Positions 55,651 to 64,000 of a DNA stretch of 64,000 nucleotides are shown here, piece by piece. Numbering within the stretch: position 1 is the stretch's first letter; every line of letters begins with the position of its first letter. The stretch comes from Pseudisothecium myosuroides. Taxonomy: Eukaryota > Streptophyta > Bryopsida > Hypnales > Lembophyllaceae. The stretch covers positions 1,614,501-1,678,500 of the forward strand of contig OX637291.1 of assembly GCA_951799445.1 (NCBI GenBank). The letters are read 5' to 3'. Position numbers and translations under genes: made by a program. The notes below the pieces were generated by a model, which was not told where the DNA came from, ran no database searches, and was given only the letters and a program-made list of their open reading frames with translations.

Positions 55651-58164
55651 TGTCATCCATCGGATACAAAATGTCCGCCGTGGCATTCAAGGATTAAGGT
55701 GTTAGACCTGTTTCTAATAATGTTAAGCTTTTAGCATATGTCCCATTGAGCAATGCTAGGGGGATAATTTTCTTGAGTCAAGGAATAGAAATAATGAAGA
55801 TTGCACTATTTTTTGCTAATTTTCCATCAAGTTTGGAATTAGTAGAAATTAAGGAAGTGTAGATTACATTCCGACTTCTTTTCAATATATTGGCGAACCT
55901 ATTTCCAAAAAGCGCAAAACTAAAATTACTCTTAGCAACTTCATTAGGTGTCAATGTGTTATTCATCACACAATACTAATCGATATGCAAAAAACAGATC
56001 AGTGAGCACATTCATGAAAATAGGTCACTTATCTTTTACAAATAGGCCCTAGTCCAAAATAAGTTGTATACCTTATGGAATGAATTCTTTTGTTTACAAG
56101 ATACCATATGTGCGTAGTAGGAATCACATGATGAAAGGTTGGTTACCTCTAAGGCTTGAAGTTATGCATAACCCGTGAGGGTTTTTTTGTCATTTATTTT
56201 GGATAGTGCAAAAAATAATTTTTGTTGGAATGATGTAGTTGTTTACATCTATATAAATGGATGAAACATGAAACATAAAAATTGAAAAGTAAGAATGAAA
56301 TTTAAATTATTCATCCAAAAAAATATACATTCATCCTCAAAGAACAATGTAGTCCTTAGAATATGTAGCAAACTAACAATTTCATCCATTAAAAATGAGA
56401 AAATATATCACCTAATATTCCCTTAAAAAATTATATCACTCATCCCACCCCCCTTGTACTCTAATATGGTCCCTTTCCTAATTGTGTCTTCATTTTCCTA
56501 ATTTTTTAACCTAAAAATCTTGGGCTAATGCACATAGGGATGCAATTTGATAGTAGACCGTAAGAAACATGTGTGCCTTAGTTCAACATGTTAATATTGT
56601 ATAGTAGACAATGACATTTCCATATGTCCGTTGCTTGTGTAGAATCCGTAGCTTAGAACGTAATTGGTCCAGAATGTAGTTAATAAATGACTTCAAATAA
56701 ATGCTACACTACAATGAAAGATGGCTATTTTTTCATTCATTTTCTTTTTTTGACTTCCTCAAGTATATTTAATCTAGAAGAAAATGCTTAACCATGTAAT
56801 ACCACCCAAAATTGGATGTGTCCAATGGATGACTTTAAGGGACAACGTAGAAACATAAATTTGTAAGTATTCACCTTATCAAAGAATGCTTTTATGAATG
56901 ACGATCACAATGATGAACAAGTTTTTTTGTGGGTTAATCCGTGGATCACAAAACATGGAAACTTTTCTAGTGTATGTTGGCAGCTTCTAGATTCATACTC
57001 GAGATGAATTTTAATTGTAAATAGTTTTTGAAAATTTGAACCCATAAATGCTAGATGAAGAATATTAAGCCTAGATCCTACTCCACTTTGAATAATTCCT
57101 AAAATAAAATATTTAATTTCACAATTAACTTTCCATGTATAATGCCAATTTTTGGATTTTCTAATTATAAAATTATATTTAAATTTGATATATACCATAA
57201 TGATCTATGCTACAATATACACATCTGGTGACATCTTTAGAATTTTGAGAGTATTTTATACTGGATGTACATTTTTTTTTATTTTTTCCAAAATATTCAC
57301 ATTGAGATTCACATTAACTTCAATCACCATAAAATAATCTGAAAATTGTATAATTATAGAAGACATATGGATTTGCCTTTGAGAAATAGAATCCGAAAAA
57401 ATCATTTATATACAATGGCATATAGTGTGAAGGAGTTTGAAGTTTAATTTGCATGGTTATAGATGTCCTTATATATTAGAAGAAAAATGAAGGCCTCAAA
57501 AGGGTTGTTTCAAGGCTGTGAACAAGTTGGGAACTAGCACAATATAGCCTAGAATATTATATTATTAAAAATAAAAAATAGATAAATTTTAATAATAATA
57601 ATAATAATTTTAAATAAAATAAATAATACTATCTGACGCGACAAGTTTTCGACCACGTCAAATTTCAAGTTTTTATAATTTTGGATTCATTTGAACATTA
57701 GATTTTTTCCATTTCAAAATAAATAAATAATTTAATTAAACTACTCCGTGCAATTTAAGCCTTGTAGTTTATTAAAAAATTAATTAATTAATTAATTTTA
57801 ATTTTAATTCTTTTTTCGAGGGTTTTAGCTAGCGTTTTTTGTTGTCCAGGAACTAGCAGCCCTCCTCAAGCCTCATTCTTCTTCTAATGAAGATTAATCC
57901 TTTAGAAACCAGATGTTCAAATTTTCAACAATTGATGAAAATAAATATGTTCCAATCACATAAAATGATAGTTTCTTCATCCATCTAAATATTAGCGCAT
58001 TCTTATATTAATTCTATTATATTTTTAGTATATAAATTTTAAAACTTTTCTTTACAAATATCCTATAGTTTAAAGGTTGTAGATATATTTGGCCTCAAAA
58101 AATAGATTTAATAGTTCAAGAATTGACTTGAATAAAATTTTAAATATTAAAAAATCACCATAAT

Positions 58165-58262
58165 TAGATATTATAATATAAATATATTTATATTTAGAAA
58201 TAGATATTAGAATATAAATGTACTTATATTTAGAAATAGATATTGGAATGTAGATGTACTTA
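58165..58262 (+). repeat. AT-rich tandem repeat, 36-bp unit
   Basis: The unit ATATAAATGTACTTATATTT followed by AGAAATAGATATTAGA occurs about 2.5 times and ends against the mariner-type terminus. Confidence 0.75.
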
Positions 58263-58268
58263 TAATAT

Positions 58269-58320
58269 ATTCCTTCCATACCAAAATGATCTTCCGATAG
58301 AACAAAATGTTCAGGATGTT
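58269..58320. mobile_element. Single mariner-type end related to 10356-10940
   Basis: TA then TTCCTTCCATACCAAAATGA, followed by TCTTCCGATAGAACAAAATGTT. This matches the inverted right end of the 10356-10940 element beyond the terminal repeat. No partner end was found, so it is a fragment. Confidence 0.55.
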
Positions 58321-60960
58321 TTTTACTAAAAATAATATTATTTCAACCTATTGTTTTTTATATAAGTTTCAACATATTGTTTTTTACATTGATTCAAATT
58401 GATTTTCTAGATTCAAAGGAGTAGTTTATAGATTTAGTGAATTTTTTGTAGATTCCTAGATTTGAAGGTATTTTATAGATTTAGTGATGATTTTTATAGA
58501 TTCAAAGTTATATAATAGATTTTAAAAAATTTCATAGATTTAAGAATTTTTGAAATCATTTTCTTAGATTAAGAGGTTTTGGAGATTTGAATGAGATAGC
58601 ATAGATTTTAACAAATGATGATGTTTGTTACAATTTATTTAATTGGAAAAATCTACTATGAATAAGATTTCAACTTGCTTTTATACATTTCAAAAAAAAA
58701 TTCATTAATTTACATTTTGAAATTTATAAAAGATACATTTCAAAACCTCTCAATTGTACATTTTCTACAAGTAATGCCATTTCTAATAGTAGTGATGGGC
58801 CATTAATACTAATAATAGTTATGAATATATGATTCATGACTACTTGCAATAGTACATTTGATCACAAAAATTTAGCGCAATTGCATGTATACTACAAAGA
58901 TGGCCAAAGTCAATAAAATATTCAAAATATGGCGACTACAAAGATTCTAAAATATATTGCCACAAAGTTGGTAGTTAGAAATAGCAATGACTAACTAAAT
59001 GCAATAGTTAAATATAGAATTGTCATTGAAACAAGTCAAAGGACAGATCTAGGAGAACTTGGTGCCAATTTTTTTTACAATATCTAGTAATGATAAAAAA
59101 ATCTTTATCACTATTCCTAGTTAAAATAATGCAACTAATAACAATTAGAAATGACCAAGTGCCAAATTGGGAGCTAATTGAGGTTCCAAAATGCTATTGA
59201 AAGCACTCCAAAGGGAATAAAATGTGTCCAATATGCCCTAGTCATATCTATCTAAAGTGAATGGCTCTAAATGACTAGTAAACCTTGTCTCATGTGCTTA
59301 TTAGTGGTCATAAACCCCAATCACATTTGTCTGGCTTCTTTGTAGTGTTTTCAAGCGGCCACCTTAGCATCGTTGATATGGACAATGATGCTAATTTAGC
59401 TCCATGTGTTAAGTACTTGTTTCCTATATCCATGTTGGACATCAACATTGACAAAGTATTTAGTGGGTGTTAAACTCTTATGAAAACATTTAACAACCTA
59501 TTAAGTGGACTTCAAAAGTTTAGACCAAGGTGACACAATCAAGTACAAAATGAAAGTTTGGAATTTGCTTTAAACAATATTAGAAACGATGTTAAGCCAT
59601 GTTGTTTACGACATTGTTATCTTGTAGTGTTTCACAATGCTAAAAACAACCATGATACCAATAATTAGTTCTACTCTCTCATGAATACCACCTATACATT
59701 TTAGATATGAATATATAAGGGTTTTTTCCAAACACATGTTACAGTTAGATGACATACAAGCAAACACCGATAGCACTAGGAAAATTCATCATGGTCACAA
59801 AATACAAGGTCACCCTTGGGTTGCAAGAAATTAATCTTCATCCCATCCAACTTGCTATTTTGCCTTTCAACTAACCACAAGGCTATTAGTGCCCCAAAAC
59901 AAAAAGAATCTCCATCATCACAAATCCAATAAATTATTTGTAGAAAAAAAAGTAATTTTGATGGAGTCGTTGACTTTGACAAAATTGCAATTTTCACCAT
60001 TCTAAAGATGAGAGTATATTGATAGGATCAATCATTTCTTGTACACTTGACATTTCCAAAACATTAGGTGGACTTATTTGGTGTACTATTGGAGGTGTTT
60101 TTATTCAAAATCCCTAAAGTTCCTTGGTTCAAAAATAGGAAAATACTCTTATAATTGTGCAAGAACAATACCTTAAACAAAAAGAGTTGTAAATAAAATT
60201 TTATGCATTTTGAAGAACTTCTAACTACAAGGTCTCATTCTTAGCTTGTGTTGCATTGACTTTGGTCTTCTTGAGGCACTACATGAATGAGATCCATGCA
60301 ATCCATACACAACAACAACTTTGTTATATTACTTACAGTGATCAAACCTATCCTAACCCATTTTGATTTAAAAGAGTTTTTGGAGTTAAAGAACTAGAAA
60401 ACATCAAATCAATGAAAGATGTAACTTTGTAACAAGCATCACCATGAGGTAACAACTTTCCAAAGCATGCAAACAAGCAATCCATCATTGTTAGTATTAT
60501 TATATTGAAAAACTTTTTGTGGTTTTTTTTTTGGTAGTCAAAAGGAGACTTCTAGATTTTCTTAATATGCATTTTTGGGATACCATATGAATTAACCATG
60601 AATTCACAAAGTGTTGAGAACAGGTGTTTCTAAAAGTGATTTTAGACTCTCATGAATAGTGAGAGTGCATTTTAGGCAAGAATATGCATTTCAGTTTTTG
60701 AAAGGGGTTGATTTTAGGTGTAAAATAGGCCCCCCAAATGCGCCATTGACCCCAAACCACCCTCTTCACTTTGTATGCATCTCCAAAATCAATTATATAC
60801 CTATGTAGAAGAAACGATTTTAGAACCAAACTTTGTTGCTTCATAACTTTTGCATACTGTATCCAAATGTTGTATTCTTTGCTGCATTGGAACCTCCTTT
60901 CACTTGCCAACAAGAAAATATAAAAATTTAACCAGTCTACTACTCTACTAGGCACAGTGG

Positions 60961-63900
60961 CGGTTTGGGGGGTACCCACCTTAGATACCTTACCTGAGTG
61001 ATGAACTCATGATACCAAGTCTGCACTCATGCTGTACGACCTGCCAAGACCATTCAAGAGCTGTCACCTGAATTTAAAGACCGTTAGGAACACTCACCGT
61101 CTCATCCCCCACCCTACTCACCAACAAAATCCATTGAAGCTTTGAGTTCCATCCTGTGATTCCTGTCTGCAAAGCCACGCCATGCCAAAACCAAGGTGCA
61201 ATTCTCCATGACCTCCTTGGCACCTCCATGTGTGCGACCCCACCTCCTCCTCCATTTGCTGCAGTCAAGCTCTGCGCCACTTCCACTTTTACTGACAGAC
61301 CTCAGCTTCCTATCAGGAGAATCATCACCGCTCTGTAGCTAAGTTTTGTCTCGTTCATTTGCCGTGATATAAGTTAGTACTGTGTAGAGCTGCAGCAATG
61401 GCGTTTGGGAGGCCTGGGAGGGCACTTTGGCTGCGTGGGCTCGATCTCAATTGCAATGTGGATGCATGGCACCAGTGGCACTGCTGCTGGTCTTGTAGGT
61501 CAGCCGTTTTGGGTACGTCAGCTGTGTGTGTGAATTTCAAGGAATTGCTGTACGTGTGTTGGTTGGATTGTGGATTGGGTTTGTGGAGCTTCCTGCTGTC
61601 GTTGGTGTGAGGTTTCGAACGTGATGAGTTTCTGGAGCTGGTGTACAGGGCCTAGGTAGTTGGAGTAGTTTTGAGGCTAAAATTGTTTAGATTGCTGTTG
61701 TGGTGGTTTACTGGTATGATTTTGCATGAGATCATGTTCAGGTCGTCGTGTCGTCAGGTTCAACTGCCCAGCTCGTGACATAGCTCGTGTCCAGGTCGTT
61801 TGTTTGGTGGTTTGTTAAGGGATTGGATATTCGGCCGTGGTACTTTAGCTTCTTAAGTAGCGTTCTTGTTGTCGCCTCTAATCTTGTTTTTGCCGCTCTT
61901 GCAGGTAGGTTTTTTTTAGGGTTTAGGGTTTAGGGTGTAGGTTTAGGTCACTGGGTTCTCTCTTTGTGGCAGTTTAGAGGGGAAATGTACTAGGTTACGC
62001 AAATCTGAAGCCTTGAAAATAGTACAGCCTGAGCCATGCAAGTAGCAAAGGATGTACCGAGCTGAATCTCAATGACGTCACTACGATTTTTAGGTGATCC
62101 AACGGTGAACAAAGGAGATGTTGGGGAATTGAGTGTCAGAAAAGGAAGAGTGGTGATGGCCTTGAGTCAGTAAAAAAGTATGGCCGGGGTCGATCTGAAA
62201 CTGTACCAGATGTTGATGATGTGATTGAATCGGCAGGTTCTAGAAATTTGGTTGTTTTTGAAATTTGGTTGCATGAAAATTGTCTGCGTTCAATGGATAC
62301 TTACACTTCGTGCAATTACTTTGTTTTTCAATCTGATGCTTTGGAAGCCTTCATCATGATGCTTGCTTTCATGGAGCTTCTGTACCTCCTGTCCTTGGAA
62401 GCAGGCTTCTCGAACGCAGGGATGATGGATTCAACAACACCAGGGCTCCCAACATCAGAACCGGAACAACCAGCTATGGCATTTCAGTACATCTTCCTGT
62501 ATGTCCTTGATCCGGAAGTTCCAATGGATATTTGAAGGTACCATGATGTAGAAATTCTGTAGATTATCATTTTCTTTGAAGCAGCAAGGCATGAGCAAGG
62601 TTGTAATTATAAATTTTCGTGTGGTCGATGCTAGCGTTACATTCAATTCCTTGCTGGCTGTAGAGTACCTTGGTGGGTGGTGTGTGCAGACTCCCACCAC
62701 TCTACTATATTTAGTTTCAAGATTTTGTAAACTTGGTATCCATTTGTTTTCTCACTGCCGTTTTATACCATTCTTGAGCTTCTCAAAGAATCTTCGCTGC
62801 TCTCTCTTTTTCTCCCAAGTATATAGTTGATTGTTTCTTCCAGAAGGACCAACGAGCTCAAGAATGTTATGTTGGATGCGAATGAGAGATGGGTAAAATG
62901 GTACACTTATTTGACAGTAGATCAATTGATACGGAGACTATGTCATTGACTTTGTTTGCGAGAACTTCCAGGTGCATAATTGCTGACACACAGTTGACAT
63001 TCCTCCTTACTACGTAACGCATCGATCAGACCTGAGCTGTTGTGGGAAGTTAACACATTTCTTGCCAAGAACTATACAATGACAGTATAACCGTTGCCAG
63101 GAAAGTGAAGAGTCAAATATACAAGGAGTTAACGCTAGCTGAAGCCAATTCACCGTTTCGGACATGAATTGTGTACCTCCACAGTCAGGCAAATGTGGAA
63201 AAGTGGACGTTTCAAAAGTGGATGTCACTGTGAACGTTTCAAACAATTATTTTATTTGGTCAGGACAATCAAACCGTTACTCAATCAGACTCGGTCCCCA
63301 GTGCCCACTTCATGCCTTTGCCGAATATTCATGTCGAAGGACCACTTGGAAACCAAGAATCAAACATACCACAATCTTTTTTTTCAGTTAGGAAAGTAAT
63401 TCTCTGCACTTGCTCTGTAAAGCAAATCAATGGAGGATATTATCTGTTCGATTTGTGAGAGGTTCTGTCCCACTGATCTTCTCTAGACGTCCATTGCATT
63501 GAAGATGCTCTTACAACATAAATTTGTGTGTTTGACTGCTTGACATACCACAAACCTTTACCGATGCAACTAGTATCTCTTTGAAATCATGCGCACATGG
63601 GGCAAAAACCCTGGGGTAAAGCATGCCAAGTTATCTTCCAAGATCTCTTTCCTTTCAATGTTCACCGACCCCCCATTTCTGAATCAAGGCATAAATGTAG
63701 GCATAATGGCCACCCCAAGGGAAGAACAAATCTAGTCAAGAGTTCAACCCTCTCTAATGACACTGCGGCACTGCCTTGGTACATACACGGGCTTGTAATC
63801 ACATTCTAGCACATGCAAGTTGTCCAATCAGATGTACAAAAGATTCCGAGGAAGTGCAAATACAGTGTATTATTAGAGAAGGTGGAGCGTACACTACTGT

Positions 63901-64000
63901 CACATTGGCAATATTTGAAACTGGCAGGTCTGTGGGAATCAGGCCAGTTAAAGAAGAGGAACAGAATGCATGTGACGTTGTTTTTGGTCGGTGTAATTAA
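60961..64000. other. GC-richer right end, possible gene or transcribed region, not resolved
   Basis: Base composition rises from about 60960. Several plus-strand frames (61398-61610, 62221-62535, 63164-63391, 63776 to the edge) are short and carry no domain I recognise. A real multi-exon gene, perhaps continuing past 64000, cannot be excluded, but I find no coherent chain of exons. Confidence 0.3.
61912..61947 (+). promoter_or_regulatory. Short TTTAGGG run (telomere-like / telo-box)
   Basis: TTTTAGGGTTTAGGGTTTAG then GGTGTAGGTTTAGG holds three perfect plant telomere units plus degenerate ones. In plants such short runs near transcription starts act as telo-boxes; an old break-repair insertion is the alternative. 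Confidence 0.5.

Larger units (their letters stand above)
55651..60960. other. AT-rich intergenic region, no gene seen
   Basis: Only short frames. It contains AAT (about 57592-57612) and TTAA (57780-57797) microsatellites, the 36-bp repeat and the mariner-type end listed below. Some blocks near 57000-57480 resemble 40170-40460 in reverse, suggesting an old dispersed repeat. Confidence 0.45.

Noticed and set aside
60105..60140. TCCCTAAAGTTCCTTGG resembling a TTAA-family end
   Set aside because: The match is short, lacks TTAA, and the following sequence does not align with the family.
62221..62535. 104-codon plus-strand frame, considered as an exon
   Set aside because: No domain and no consistent splice partners upstream or downstream in the window.
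1..64000. CRISPR arrays, tRNA and rRNA genes, bacterial-type operons
   Set aside because: No spaced direct-repeat array, cloverleaf or rRNA-like sequence was seen; the content is eukaryotic nuclear DNA.

Overview
This is a stretch of nuclear DNA from a land plant. The plant markers are a leucine-rich-repeat/extensin wall protein, LINEs whose ORF1 has the plant-type layout (DUF4283-like region plus zinc knuckle), a Copia element with an initiator-tRNA-Met primer site, and a short TTTAGGG run. I lean towards a non-seed plant (a bryophyte such as a liverwort is my best guess). The reasons are the hAT/zinc-finger-862-like transposase and a C-type lectin domain fused to a wall protein. The species cannot be fixed from this window.

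Only one clearly intact protein-coding gene is present: a minus-strand, two-exon gene at 32482-35334. It encodes a secreted 662-residue protein with the order signal peptide, LRX-type leucine-rich repeats, extensin-like SPPPP repeats, C-type lectin domain, EGF-like module. The repeats and extensin are a known plant combination. The lectin and EGF tail is not one I know and is the best candidate for something new.

The left 31 kb is a nest of transposons. LINE 1 (minus, 1 to about 7030, cut by the window edge) has landed in the integrase of a Copia element (minus, to 9273) that also carries a small internal inversion. An older long-inverted-repeat element (about 10975-13725) contains smaller elements. 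An intron-containing hAT-like transposase pseudogene (about 13800-30577, plus) is split by LINE 2 (minus, 13928-26678), which is flanked by a 16-bp target duplication. LINE 2 is in turn split by a 4.7-kb non-coding insertion (about 19430-24130) that carries a TATA box, a short exon-like ATG segment with a splice donor, and tandem repeats.

The right 28 kb (36-64 kb) is AT-rich and holds no gene I can defend. It is crowded with short inverted-repeat elements: a CACTA-type perfect palindrome, TA-flanked mariner-type elements, a 5'-truncated LINE with target duplication, and a family of roughly 0.92-0.96-kb elements flanked by TTAA with CCCCT ends. One TTAA element is inserted inside the terminus of another, and removing it restores a normal end. 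This directly demonstrates TTAA target duplication, the hallmark of piggyBac-type transposition. No transposase for this family is visible here.
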